From Pseudomonas sp. QTF5 (GTDB lineage Bacteria; Pseudomonadota; Gammaproteobacteria; Pseudomonadales; Pseudomonadaceae): DNA of 54,226 nt. The notes below the pieces were generated by a model that made no database searches, was not told where the DNA came from, and saw nothing but the letters and a program-made list of their open reading frames with translations. Positions 22,869-31,922 of this stretch are shown one piece after another. Numbering within the stretch: the first letter of the stretch is position 1; each line of letters opens with the position of its first letter. The DNA is taken from the NCBI RefSeq assembly GCF_000512695.2, contig NZ_AZRW02000024.1:1-54226 (forward strand), in the 5' to 3' direction. A program made the position numbers and the translations under genes.

Positions 22869-23765
22869 ATGCCCGCCATCGACCATCCCCTGATAGACCA
22901 GTTCCTCGACGCCTTGTGGCTGGAGAAAGGCCTTTCCGATAACACCCGCGATGCCTATCGCAGTGACCTGGCGTTGTTCAACGGCTGGTTGCAGGAGAAG
23001 GGCCTGGAGATGATCAATACCGGCCGCGAGTTGATCCTCGATCACTTGGCCTGGCGCCTGGAGCAAAACTACAAACCCCGTTCTACTGCGCGATTTCTCT
23101 CTGGTGTGCGCGGCTTCTATCGCTATTTGCTGCGTGAAAAGCTGATCGCTGTCGATCCGACTTTGCGCGTTGATATGCCGCAACTGGGTAGGCCGTTGCC
23201 TAAATCCTTGTCGGAGGCCGATGTGGAAGCGCTGCTGGCCGCGCCAGACCTGAGCGAAGCCATCGGTCAGCGTGACCGCGCCATGCTTGAGGTGCTTTAT
23301 GCCTGTGGCTTGCGGGTCACAGAGCTGATCAGCCTGACGTTGGAGCAGGTCAACCTGCGTCAGGGTGTGCTGCGGGTGATGGGCAAGGGCAGCAAGGAGC
23401 GGCTGGTGCCGATGGGCGAGGAGGCGATTGTCTGGGTCGAACGCTACATGCGCGATGCCCGTGGCGAGCTGCTGGGCGGGCGTCCCAGCGATGTGCTGTT
23501 CCCCAGCCTGCGCGGCGAGCAAATGACCCGCCAGACCTTCTGGCACCGCATCAAGCACCAGGCCAAGGTCGCCGGTATTGGCAAGTCGCTGTCGCCGCAT
23601 ACCCTGCGTCATGCCTTCGCCACGCACTTGCTCAACCACGGTGCCGATTTGCGGGTGGTGCAAATGCTGCTCGGCCACAGCGATCTCTCGACCACCCAGA
23701 TCTATACTCACGTCGCCCGCGCACGTTTGCAGGACTTGCACGCCAAACATCACCCGCGCGGCTGA
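22869..23765 (+). CDS. xerD: Site-specific tyrosine recombinase XerD
   Basis: A 298-aa recombinase that resolves chromosome dimers at dif with XerC. The catalytic residues sit at the classical positions: an arginine in ACGLRVTEL (near 148), H244 and R247 in HTLRHAFATH, H270 in LLGHSDLS and Y279 in TQIYTHV. The N-terminal core-binding domain starts FLDALWLEKGLSDNTRDAY. The length equals that of E. coli XerD. Confidence 0.95.
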   Translation: MPAIDHPLIDQFLDALWLEKGLSDNTRDAYRSDLALFNGWLQEKGLEMINTGRELILDHLAWRLEQNYKPRSTARFLSGVRGFYRYLLREKLIAVDPTLRVDMPQLGRPLPKSLSEADVEALLAAPDLSEAIGQRDRAMLEVLYACGLRVTELISLTLEQVNLRQGVLRVMGKGSKERLVPMGEEAIVWVERYMRDARGELLGGRPSDVLFPSLRGEQMTRQTFWHRIKHQAKVAGIGKSLSPHTLRHAFATHLLNHGADLRVVQMLLGHSDLSTTQIYTHVARARLQDLHAKHHPRG

Positions 23766-23776
23766 CACCATTCTTC

Positions 23777-23862
23777 TGGGAGCGGGCTTGCTCGCGAATA
23801 CGGTGTACCAGTCAAAGATGATGTCGACTGACACACCGTATTCGCGAGCAAGCCCGCTCCCA
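23777..23862. repeat. REP pair, perfect 30-bp inverted repeat
   Basis: Two outward copies of the Pseudomonas REP (core GCGAGCAAGCCCGCTCC) form perfectly complementary 30-nt arms at 23777-23806 and 23833-23862. It lies right after xerD and may also act as a strong hairpin in the transcript. Confidence 0.85.
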
Positions 23863-24020
23863 CATAAAAGCCAGCACGGCCACAATGTCTCGCGTCACCC
23901 GCATTCGGCCACAGGGGCCTTATGTGGTAGGCTTTGCCGGTTTGCACGATGGGCGTTTATGACCCGGTGTTTCGGCACGGGCGTTCTGATCGTCCCATTT
24001 GTCCGCCTTCAGGAGTTCTC

Positions 24021-24752
24021 ATGCGTCTGACCCAGATTTTCGCCGCCGCAGCCATTGCGTTGGTCAGCACCTTTGCCGTCGCCGATGATGCGGCCGACAA
24101 AGCCATTCGTAAAAGCCTGGAAAACCTCCAGCTTGACGTGCCGGTCGAAACCATCACCGCCAGCCCGTTGCCAGGTCTGTACGAAGTCAAACTCAAGGGC
24201 AGCCGCGTGCTGTACGCCAGTGCCGACGGCCAATATGTCGTTCAGGGCTATCTGTTTCAGCTTAAGGACGGCAAACCGGTCAACCTGACGGAGAAGACCG
24301 AGCGCCTGGGCATTTCGAAACTGATTAACGGCATTCCAGTGGCTGAAACCGTGGTCTACCCGGCCATCGGCGAAACCAAGTCGCACATCACTGTCTTCAC
24401 CGACACCACCTGCCCGTACTGTCACAAGCTGCACGCCGAAGTGCCGGAGCTGAACAAGCTGGGTATCGAAGTGCGTTATGTTGCGTTCCCGCGCCAGGGC
24501 CTGGGCTCGCCGGGTGACGAGCAACTGCAAGCCGTGTGGTGCTCGAAAGACAAGAAAGCCGCCATGGACAAAATGGTCGATGGCAAGGAAATCAAGGCCG
24601 CCAAGTGCGAGAACCCGGTGTCCAAGCAGTTCGCCCTCGGCCAGTCGATTGGTGTGAACGGTACACCGGCCATCGTTTTGGCCGATGGGCAGGTCATTCC
24701 GGGCTACCAGCCTGCGCCACAAGTCGCCAAACTGGCGCTGGGCGCGAAATAG
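24021..24752 (+). CDS. dsbC: Thiol:disulfide interchange protein DsbC
   Basis: A 243-aa periplasmic disulfide isomerase. The ATG at 24021 has AGGAG upstream and yields a signal peptide ending near TFAVADD (about residue 20). An N-terminal dimerisation domain precedes the thioredoxin-like domain with the CPYC active site in TTCPYCHKLH. The cis-proline loop is VNGTPAIVLADG. It isomerises wrong disulfides in exported proteins. Confidence 0.9.
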   Translation: MRLTQIFAAAAIALVSTFAVADDAADKAIRKSLENLQLDVPVETITASPLPGLYEVKLKGSRVLYASADGQYVVQGYLFQLKDGKPVNLTEKTERLGISKLINGIPVAETVVYPAIGETKSHITVFTDTTCPYCHKLHAEVPELNKLGIEVRYVAFPRQGLGSPGDEQLQAVWCSKDKKAAMDKMVDGKEIKAAKCENPVSKQFALGQSIGVNGTPAIVLADGQVIPGYQPAPQVAKLALGAK

Positions 24753-24884
24753 TTTCGCATCGTCACGGTCAGCCTTGACGATCATGGTCTGGCGGCAACA
24801 TTGTCGGGCCATTAATAGAGAGCCGCGAACATGCGGTTGTTTTCACGGCCGGCCTTGAGTCGGCCGTTTCATGGGGAGTTCACA

Positions 24885-26189
24885 GTGAAACCGGTCAAAG
24901 TAGGCATCTGTGGGTTAGGGACCGTCGGTGGCGGTACCTTCAACGTACTTCAGCGCAACGCCGAGGAAATTGCTCGTCGTGCCGGGCGTGGAATCGAAGT
25001 GGCACAAATTGCCATGCGCACGCCAAAGCCTCAGTTCCAGACGACCGGTATTGCGATTACCAACGATGTGTTCGAAGTGGCCACGAACCCTGAGATCGAC
25101 ATCGTTATAGAGCTGATGGGCGGCTACACCGTTGCCCGCGAGCTGGTACTCAAGGCCATCGAGAATGGCAAGCATGTGGTCACCGCGAACAAGGCACTGA
25201 TCGCCGTTCACGGTAATGAAATTTTCGCCAAGGCTCGCGAGAAGGGCGTGATCGTTGCGTTCGAAGCGGCTGTGGCCGGCGGCATTCCGGTGATCAAAGC
25301 GATCCGCGAAGGTTTGTCCGCCAACCGCATCAACTGGGTGGCCGGGATCATCAACGGTACCGGCAACTTCATTCTCACCGAAATGCGTGAGAAGGGCCGC
25401 ACCTTCGAAGACGTACTCGCCGAGGCGCAAGCCCTGGGTTACGCCGAAGCCGATCCAACCTTCGACGTCGAAGGCATCGATGCAGCCCACAAGCTGACGA
25501 TCCTGGCGTCCATCGCGTTCGGCATTCCGCTGCAATTCGATAAGGCGTACACCGAAGGCATCACCAAGCTGACCACCGCTGACGTGAACTACGCCGAAGC
25601 GCTGGGTTATCGCATCAAGCACCTGGGCGTGGCGCGCAGCACCGCGGCCGGCATCGAGCTGCGTGTGCACCCGACGTTGATCCCGGCCGATCGCTTGATC
25701 GCCAACGTCAACGGCGTGATGAACGCGGTGATGGTCAACGGTGATGCTGCCGGTTCGACCCTGTTCTACGGCGCTGGCGCCGGCATGGAACCGACCGCTT
25801 CGTCGGTGATCGCCGACTTGGTGGACGTGGTTCGCGCCATGACGTCCGACCCGGAAAACCGCGTACCGCACCTGGCGTTCCAGCCGGATTCGCTGTCGGC
25901 CCACCCGATCCTGCCGATCGAGGCCTGCGAAAGCGCTTACTACCTGCGCATTCAGGCCAAGGACCATCCGGGCGTGCTGGCTCAGGTGGCGAGCATCCTG
26001 TCGGAGCGCGGCATCAACATCGAATCGATCATGCAGAAAGAAGTCGAAGAGCATGACGGTCTGGTGCCAATGATCCTGCTGACGCACCGTGTGCTGGAGC
26101 AGCACATGAACGACGCGATCAACGCCCTGGAGGCCTTGGAAGGCGTGGTCGGCCCGGTCGTACGGATCCGCGTCGAGCACCTGAACTAA
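24885..26189 (+). CDS. hom: Homoserine dehydrogenase
   Basis: A 434-aa NAD(P)-dependent enzyme that reduces aspartate semialdehyde to homoserine for threonine and methionine synthesis. It starts at GTG 24885, with GGGAG upstream, so that the NAD-binding motif GICGLGTVGGG comes first. An upstream ATG in frame would add 18 residues. The catalytic region has GIINGTGNFILTEM and EGIDAAHKL. A C-terminal ACT domain (ILSERGINIESIMQ) suggests threonine feedback. thrC follows 66 nt later. Confidence 0.93.
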   Translation: MKPVKVGICGLGTVGGGTFNVLQRNAEEIARRAGRGIEVAQIAMRTPKPQFQTTGIAITNDVFEVATNPEIDIVIELMGGYTVARELVLKAIENGKHVVTANKALIAVHGNEIFAKAREKGVIVAFEAAVAGGIPVIKAIREGLSANRINWVAGIINGTGNFILTEMREKGRTFEDVLAEAQALGYAEADPTFDVEGIDAAHKLTILASIAFGIPLQFDKAYTEGITKLTTADVNYAEALGYRIKHLGVARSTAAGIELRVHPTLIPADRLIANVNGVMNAVMVNGDAAGSTLFYGAGAGMEPTASSVIADLVDVVRAMTSDPENRVPHLAFQPDSLSAHPILPIEACESAYYLRIQAKDHPGVLAQVASILSERGINIESIMQKEVEEHDGLVPMILLTHRVLEQHMNDAINALEALEGVVGPVVRIRVEHLN

Positions 26190-26255
26190 GCCGTTATCGT
26201 TCACCGGGCTCGCACGCGGGCCCGGCATTGCGAACACTGTCTATTGGAGCCAGTC

Positions 26256-27665
26256 ATGCGTTATATCAGTACCCGCGGCCAGGCACCGGCCCTGAATTTC
26301 GAAGATGTCCTGCTGGCCGGTCTCGCCACCGACGGCGGTCTGTACGTTCCGGAAAACCTGCCACGTTTCACCCAGGAAGAAATCGCTTCCTGGGCTGGCC
26401 TGCCGTATCACGAGCTGGCCTTCCGGGTGATGCGCCCGTTCGTGACCGGCAGCATCCCTGATGCCGATTTCAAAAAAATTCTTGAAGAAACGTACGGCGT
26501 GTTCTCCCACAACGCCGTGGCACCGCTGCGTCAGCTGAATGGCAACGAATGGGTACTGGAGCTGTTCCACGGCCCGACCCTGGCGTTCAAGGACTTTGCC
26601 CTGCAACTGCTGGGGCGTCTGCTCGACTACGTGCTGGAAAAGCGCGGCGAGCGCGTGGTGATTGTTGGCGCCACCTCCGGCGACACCGGTTCGGCGGCGA
26701 TCGAAGGTTGCAAGCACTGCGAAAACGTCGACATCTTCATTCTGCACCCGCACAACCGTGTGTCCGAAGTGCAGCGTCGCCAGATGACCACCATATTCGG
26801 CGAGAACATCCACAACATCGCCATCGAAGGCAACTTCGATGACTGCCAGGAAATGGTCAAGGCCAGCTTCGCCGACCAGAGCTTCCTCAAGGGCACGCGC
26901 CTGGTGGCGGTGAACTCGATCAACTGGGCGCGGATCATGGCCCAGATCGTTTACTACTTCCACGCAGCCCTGCAACTGGGCGGCCCGGCGCGTTCGGTAT
27001 CGTTCTCGGTGCCGACCGGTAACTTCGGCGATATCTTCGCCGGTTACCTGGCGCGCAACATGGGCCTGCCGATCAACCAGTTGATCGTCGCCACCAACCG
27101 CAACGACATCCTGCACCGCTTCATGAGCGGCAATCAGTACGTCAAGGAAACCCTGCACGCCACGCTGTCGCCGTCCATGGACATCATGGTCTCGTCGAAC
27201 TTCGAACGCCTGCTGTTCGACCTGCACGGTCGCAACGGCGCGGCGATTGCCGGCTTGATGGATACCTTCAAGCAGGGCGGCGGTTTCAGCGTCGAACAGG
27301 AACGCTGGACCGAGGCACGCAAACTGTTCGATTCGCTGGCCGTGGACGACGCCCAAACGTGCGAAACCATTGCCGAAGTCTTTGAGCAAACCGGCGAGCT
27401 GCTGGACCCGCACACAGCCATCGGCGTCAAGGCCGCGCGCGAATGCCGTCGCAGCCTGGATATCCCGATGGTGATCCTCGGCACGGCCCATCCGGTCAAA
27501 TTTCCGGACGCAGTGGAAAAAGCCGGTGTAGGAAAAGCGCTCGAACTACCTGCACATCTTTCTGATTTGTTTGAGCGAGATGAACGTTGCACCGTGTTGC
27601 CGAATGACCTGAAAGCCGTGCAGGCCTTTGTCAGTCAGCATGGCAACCGCGGCAAGCCGCTGTAA
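26256..27665 (+). CDS. thrC: Threonine synthase
   Basis: A 469-aa PLP enzyme that makes threonine from O-phosphohomoserine. The PLP lysine lies in GPTLAFKDFALQ, and the phosphate-binding motif is GATSGDTGSAA. The N-terminus MRYISTRGQAPALNFEDVLL is typical of the long gamma-proteobacterial type. The ATG at 26256 follows GGAG; a frame extension to 26244 is not needed. It forms an operon with hom and is closed by a terminator. Confidence 0.95.
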   Translation: MRYISTRGQAPALNFEDVLLAGLATDGGLYVPENLPRFTQEEIASWAGLPYHELAFRVMRPFVTGSIPDADFKKILEETYGVFSHNAVAPLRQLNGNEWVLELFHGPTLAFKDFALQLLGRLLDYVLEKRGERVVIVGATSGDTGSAAIEGCKHCENVDIFILHPHNRVSEVQRRQMTTIFGENIHNIAIEGNFDDCQEMVKASFADQSFLKGTRLVAVNSINWARIMAQIVYYFHAALQLGGPARSVSFSVPTGNFGDIFAGYLARNMGLPINQLIVATNRNDILHRFMSGNQYVKETLHATLSPSMDIMVSSNFERLLFDLHGRNGAAIAGLMDTFKQGGGFSVEQERWTEARKLFDSLAVDDAQTCETIAEVFEQTGELLDPHTAIGVKAARECRRSLDIPMVILGTAHPVKFPDAVEKAGVGKALELPAHLSDLFERDERCTVLPNDLKAVQAFVSQHGNRGKPL

Positions 27666-27689
27666 CCGGTAAAAGCTGTCACATTTTGA

Positions 27690-27715
27690 AGCCCGTCTCC
27701 TGACGGGCTTTCTCA
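27690..27715 (+). terminator. Terminator after thrC
   Basis: Stem AGCCCGTC/GACGGGCT with a 4-nt loop, followed by a T-rich run. Confidence 0.85.
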
Positions 27716-27798
27716 TTTCTGCATGCCACACTTGTCGGGTTTCGTAAAAGAAGAGCCGCCCATGAAGGACGGGCGAGACGATCACCAAGGAAGTGGCA

Positions 27799-29154
27799 AT
27801 GCTGTTTTTCAGAGGGTTTAAGCCAGCCGTGTGCTGGATGTTTTTGCTGGGCGCCCTGGGCTTTGGGCAATGGGTAAAGGCCGCACAATTGGCGACACAT
27901 GAATCCCGGGAGTCAGCCACCGTCGCACGCATTGAGCTGGACGCTCAGGAGCGGCAATGGATCGCTGAACATCCGATGGTTATCGTCGCGTCGGCGCAGT
28001 ACCCGCTGTACCTGTTCAAGGATGAGCACGGTCACTGGAGCGGTTTGAACAACGATATGCTCAACCGCATCAGCGCCATGACAGGGTTGCGGTTCGTCCA
28101 TGAAGAGTCGTTTTCCACCGACCAACTGCTGGAGCGACTGGAAAGCGGCGCGGCGGAAATGAGCACGACGCTGGCAATGAATGACGAGCGCAAGGTATTC
28201 CTGGATTTCAGCCATGCGTTCGGCGGGGCGGGCTGGGTACTCGTGGGGCTGGCAGGTACGCCAGCGATACAGTCCCTGGAACAGCTTTCGAAAAGAGTCC
28301 TGGTGCTGCCGACCCGGCACGCCCTGGAGGGCACGATTCGTCGTGACTACCCGGCGATCGAGCTGCGCTCGGTCAAAACCTACGCTGAAGCCCGGGCACT
28401 GGTGGAAAGTGGCGAGGCCTACGCCACCATTGAAAACGAAATCGGGGCGCAGCTCTACCCCTTGGGCCGGCTCAAGGTAGGACATGCGGTGGAAGGCAAA
28501 TGGGAGGCTGATCACTTGGCGGTTCGTAAAGGACAGCCGCAGTTATTGAGCATCCTCAATAAGGCGCTCGAAGCATTTCCGCCCGCCGAATTACGCGCCA
28601 TGCGGCTGAAGTGGCTGAACGGAATTGTGCCGGTACGCGCGCCCTCGGCCTGGCAGCGGATAACCCAGTGGGGTTGCTGGAGCCTGTTCATCGTTAGCCT
28701 GTTCGGCTTGCTCTCATTGCTTTGGAACCGTCGCCTTGCTGCGTTGATCGAACAACGTCGGGACGCCGAGAAAGACCTCAATGACCAGCTCGCCTTCCAG
28801 CACGCATTGATAGACGCCATGCCCGATCCGATGTTCGTGCGTGATCTGGAAGGGCGTTTGATCATGTGCAACAAAAGTTATGAGGAGCGCTTGTCGACCC
28901 GTTTCGACCAGGTTCAGGGGCGACGACTGATCGAACTCGATGTCTTGCCCAAAGAGACCGCCGAGCAGCTGCACGCCGAGTTCATGACTCAACTCGGTAC
29001 TCGCAAGACCCGCTTCAGCGAACGTCAGTTGATGTTCAAGGATGGCGTCAGGGACATCTACCAGTGGACGGTGCCGTTTTACAGTGCGGACGGTCAATTG
29101 CGAGGACTGCTGGGCGGATGGAGCGATATCGGCAAGCGTACACGCCAGGTGTGA
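27799..29154 (+). CDS. Substrate-binding domain plus PAS sensor without a kinase
   Basis: A 451-aa protein. A signal peptide or anchor (residues 1-27) is followed by one periplasmic SBP_bac_3 domain (about 50-275, with YPLYLFKDEHGHWSGLNNDM). One TM segment follows (CWSLFIVSLFGLLSLLW, about 290-308), then a short coiled linker and a PAS domain (MPDPMFVRDLEGRLIMCNKS). This is the sensory front of BvgS/EvgS-like hybrid kinases, but the frame stops where the histidine kinase would begin, and only REP sequence follows. It may be an orphan sensor that partners another kinase, or a decayed gene. The ATG at 27799 has AAGGA at good distance; a GTG 6 nt earlier is possible. Confidence 0.75.
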   Translation: MLFFRGFKPAVCWMFLLGALGFGQWVKAAQLATHESRESATVARIELDAQERQWIAEHPMVIVASAQYPLYLFKDEHGHWSGLNNDMLNRISAMTGLRFVHEESFSTDQLLERLESGAAEMSTTLAMNDERKVFLDFSHAFGGAGWVLVGLAGTPAIQSLEQLSKRVLVLPTRHALEGTIRRDYPAIELRSVKTYAEARALVESGEAYATIENEIGAQLYPLGRLKVGHAVEGKWEADHLAVRKGQPQLLSILNKALEAFPPAELRAMRLKWLNGIVPVRAPSAWQRITQWGCWSLFIVSLFGLLSLLWNRRLAALIEQRRDAEKDLNDQLAFQHALIDAMPDPMFVRDLEGRLIMCNKSYEERLSTRFDQVQGRRLIELDVLPKETAEQLHAEFMTQLGTRKTRFSERQLMFKDGVRDIYQWTVPFYSADGQLRGLLGGWSDIGKRTRQV

Positions 29155-29186
29155 ATTGACAATGCCTGTCAGTTAAGCGCAATCCC

Positions 29187-29291
29187 TGTAGGAGCGAGCT
29201 TGCTCGCGAAAGCGATATATCAGGCGACATCAATGTTGACTGTACCGGCGTCTTCGCGAGCAAGTCGGATCGCCGCACCGCCGCTCCCACA
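29187..29291. repeat. REP pair, variant form
   Basis: An inward pair. The left copy has GAGCGAGCTTGCTCGCG, and the right copy carries the longer variant GCAAGTCGGATCGCCGCACC before GCCGCTCCCAC. The same variant occurs at 39851. Confidence 0.8.
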
Positions 29292-29479
29292 AGTTCTGCA
29301 CCTGGCATTAAGCGTGAACCAGCTGTTTTTTTGCTGTCATCTTTACCGTGCATGCTCTATCTACCAGAGGCGCCGGTGCGCCTGCCGTTGGAATCCAGAA
29401 CTTTCTTCTCGGGCCTGGGGTCATTTACTGTGGACACGCCCCAGGCACTTTGTTTTCGGACTATGGAGTGGTGATCGAG

Positions 29480-29767
29480 ATGGAAAGTATCAGTCTATTG
29501 CTCGGTGAGGCTCTGAGCCCGTATCAGGTCACGTTGACCCCATCGGGTGCCCATGGCGAATGCCTGGTGACACTGAAGAGTGCGAGCGACGCTATCGTGG
29601 TCGAACGGCTGTTCAATCAGGCCCAGTTAACCGATAAACGTCTGCTGACGGATGTCGTCGACGGGCTGCACCGCGACGTTCTGATCGCGGAAGGACGTCT
29701 GGAGCCCTGTGTCATTGCGGCGTTGCGCAATGCTGCTCAAGACAAGATCCTGACCAGCCGAAATTGA
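29480..29767 (+). CDS. DUF3509-type small protein
   Basis: A 95-aa protein of a type common in Pseudomonas (ALSPYQVTLTPSG, then VTLKSASDAIVVER, then LTDVVDGLHRDVLIAEGRL). The function is unknown. The ATG at 29480 has GGAG about 11 nt upstream. A longer frame from 29348 exists but adds sequence unlike the domain. It is a single gene followed by a terminator. Confidence 0.65.
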   Translation: MESISLLLGEALSPYQVTLTPSGAHGECLVTLKSASDAIVVERLFNQAQLTDKRLLTDVVDGLHRDVLIAEGRLEPCVIAALRNAAQDKILTSRN

Positions 29768-29886
29768 ATTGTTTTTTGTGGGAACCTTCCTGCGCCAAGG
29801 TCAGTCAGACCATGTAACAGCAGGATCAAGCATTGTGCTCCGGTGTTTGTAGCTTGTTGTCACTGGCCTTTATTCAGGCCACGTTT

Positions 29887-29923
29887 AACCCCGAGTTGTC
29901 TCCCCACTTCTCGGGGTTTCTTT
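29887..29923 (+). terminator. Terminator after the DUF3509 gene
   Basis: A 9-bp stem (AACCCCGAG/CTCGGGGTT) with a 14-nt loop, followed by TCTTTTT on the plus strand. It lies about 120 nt past the stop codon. Confidence 0.75.
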
Positions 29924-29966
29924 TTGCCTGCGATTTGTCATTGCTGATGAAAGCAGGCGCTTCAGC

Positions 29967-31166
29967 TTAGATGGCCCCGTCTTCACGCAATCGTGTGATC
30001 TGCGCCGGGTCGTAGCCAAGGTCGTGGAGTACCTGCGCATTGTGTTCACCCAGTTGCGGCCCGACCCATTCGGAGCTGCCGGGTGTCTCAGAGAGTTTTG
30101 GCACAATGCCGGGCATCTTGAAGTCCTTGCCGTCGGGCAGCTTGGCTTGCAAGAACATTTCCCGGGCCAGGTACTGCGGATCGCTGAACATATCTTCGGC
30201 GCTGAAGATGCGGCTGGCAGGAACGTCGGCCTGGTTCAGCTGCGCGATCACCGTGTCCAGCGGCAGTGAGTTGACCCAGCGATCGATCACCCCGTAAATC
30301 TCGTCGCGACGGCTATCGCGTCCGTCGTTACTGGCCAGCACAGGGTCGTTAGCCAGGTCTTCGCGACCGATGATCAACATGAAACGCTTGAAGATCGCAT
30401 CGCCATTAGCGCCGATCTGCACGTGTTTGCCGTCGGCGCTGGTGTGAATGGAGGAGGGCGTGATGCCCGGCATGATGTTGCCGGTGCGTTCGCGGATGAA
30501 GCCGAACACGTCGAACTCCGGGACCATGCTTTCCATCATGGCGAAGATCGCTTCGTACAACGCCACATCCACCACTTGCCCCAAGCCGCCGTTGACCTCG
30601 CGATGACGCAAAGCCATCAGTGCACCGATCACGCCCCAGAGCGCGGCAATCGAATCACCGATGGAAATCCCGGTGCGCACCGGCGGCCGGTCCTCGAACC
30701 CGGTGATGTAACGCAGGCCGCCCATGGATTCACCGACCGCACCGAAACCCGGCTGATCTTTCATCGGCCCGGTCTGGCCAAAGCCCGAAAGCCGCACCAT
30801 CACCAGTTTCGGGTTCAACGCGTGCAAGACGTCCCAGCCCAGGCCGAGTTTTTCCAGCACGCCGGGGCGAAAATTCTCAATCAGGATGTCTGCATCGCTG
30901 AGCAGCTGTTTCAGAATTGCCAGGCCATCCGGGTGTTTCAGATTCAGGGTCAAAGACTTTTTGTTGCGCGCCTGAACGAACCACCACAGCGAAGTGCCTT
31001 CATACAACTTGCGCCATTTGCGCAACGGGTCACCGCCGTCCGGGGACTCGATCTTGATCACTTCGGCGCCGAATTCGCCGCAAATACGCGAGGCAAACGG
31101 CCCGGCAATCAACGTACCCAATTCGATGACTTTCAGACCCGAGAGCGGCTTGTTGGAGAACGGCAT
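29967..31166 (-). CDS. Class III CoA-transferase (CaiB/BaiF family)
   Basis: A 399-aa protein with the family's N-terminus (LSGLKVIELGTLIAGPFASR), the motif AEVIKIESPDGGDPLRKW, the active-site aspartate region LLSDADILIENFRPG, and GFGQTGPMKDQPGF. It transfers CoA between carboxylic acids. The exact substrate is unknown, but similar genes are annotated succinyl- or formyl-type transferases. The ATG at 31166 has AGGA upstream and removes a non-homologous 35-residue extension. It is divergent from yaeQ. Confidence 0.85.
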   Translation of the reverse strand: MPFSNKPLSGLKVIELGTLIAGPFASRICGEFGAEVIKIESPDGGDPLRKWRKLYEGTSLWWFVQARNKKSLTLNLKHPDGLAILKQLLSDADILIENFRPGVLEKLGLGWDVLHALNPKLVMVRLSGFGQTGPMKDQPGFGAVGESMGGLRYITGFEDRPPVRTGISIGDSIAALWGVIGALMALRHREVNGGLGQVVDVALYEAIFAMMESMVPEFDVFGFIRERTGNIMPGITPSSIHTSADGKHVQIGANGDAIFKRFMLIIGREDLANDPVLASNDGRDSRRDEIYGVIDRWVNSLPLDTVIAQLNQADVPASRIFSAEDMFSDPQYLAREMFLQAKLPDGKDFKMPGIVPKLSETPGSSEWVGPQLGEHNAQVLHDLGYDPAQITRLREDGAI

Positions 31167-31313
31167 ACTGAATCCTGTAGGACAAGGGCTGAGCGAATAC
31201 AGCGTTTTAACATAGGCCGGCATCAGTCGCTCAAAGTTGATCGCCTTCAATTCGTTGATTGCCTGTTGCATCGGTTAGACTTGCCGCCTTTCCTCGTATC
31301 AAGAAGCCCGTTC

Positions 31314-31856
31314 ATGGCCCAGCCGTCCACGACCTACAAGTTTGAACTGAACCTCACCGATCTCGACCGCAGCGTCTACGAGAGCGTGAAGCAGACCATC
31401 GCCCGTCACCCTTCGGAAACCGAAGAGCGCATGACCGTGCGGCTGTTGGCCTACGCCTTCTGGTACAACGAGCAGCTGTCCTTTGGCCGCGGTCTGTCAG
31501 ACGTGGATGAGCCAGCGCTGTGGGAAAAGAGCCTGGATGATCGTGTCCTGCACTGGATCGAAGTCGGCCAGCCAGACGCCGATCGCCTGACCTGGTGCTC
31601 GCGCCGCACCGAGCGCACCAGCCTGCTGGCTTACGGCAGCCTGCGTGTCTGGGAAACCAAAGTGATCCCGGCGATCAAAAACCTGAAAAACGTTCACATC
31701 GCTGCTGTGCCTCAGGAAGTGCTGGAAACCCTGGCCAAGGACATGCCGCGCGTTATCAAGTGGGACGTGATGATCAGCGAAGGAACGATTTTCGTCACCG
31801 ACGACCGTGGTCAGCACGAAGTCCAGTTGCAATGGCTGAGCGGTGAGCGCGGCTGA
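31314..31856 (+). CDS. yaeQ: YaeQ family protein
   Basis: A 180-aa protein with the YaeQ signatures TYKFELNLTDLDR, ETEERMTVRLLAYAFWY and DRLTWCSRRTERTSLLAYG. YaeQ has a PD-(D/E)XK-like fold. The physiological role is uncertain. The ATG at 31314 matches the family start. recJ follows after 66 nt. Confidence 0.9.
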   Translation: MAQPSTTYKFELNLTDLDRSVYESVKQTIARHPSETEERMTVRLLAYAFWYNEQLSFGRGLSDVDEPALWEKSLDDRVLHWIEVGQPDADRLTWCSRRTERTSLLAYGSLRVWETKVIPAIKNLKNVHIAAVPQEVLETLAKDMPRVIKWDVMISEGTIFVTDDRGQHEVQLQWLSGERG

Positions 31857-31922
31857 TTATTCGCCGCTGAACAGCGTTACCCGGTTTTATCCTACGTATT
31901 CAAGAGAAGCACCTGTCACCCC

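Noticed and set aside
30423..31313. Upstream extension of the YaeQ frame
   Set aside because: It runs antisense to the CoA-transferase gene. The YaeQ family start is the ATG at 31314.
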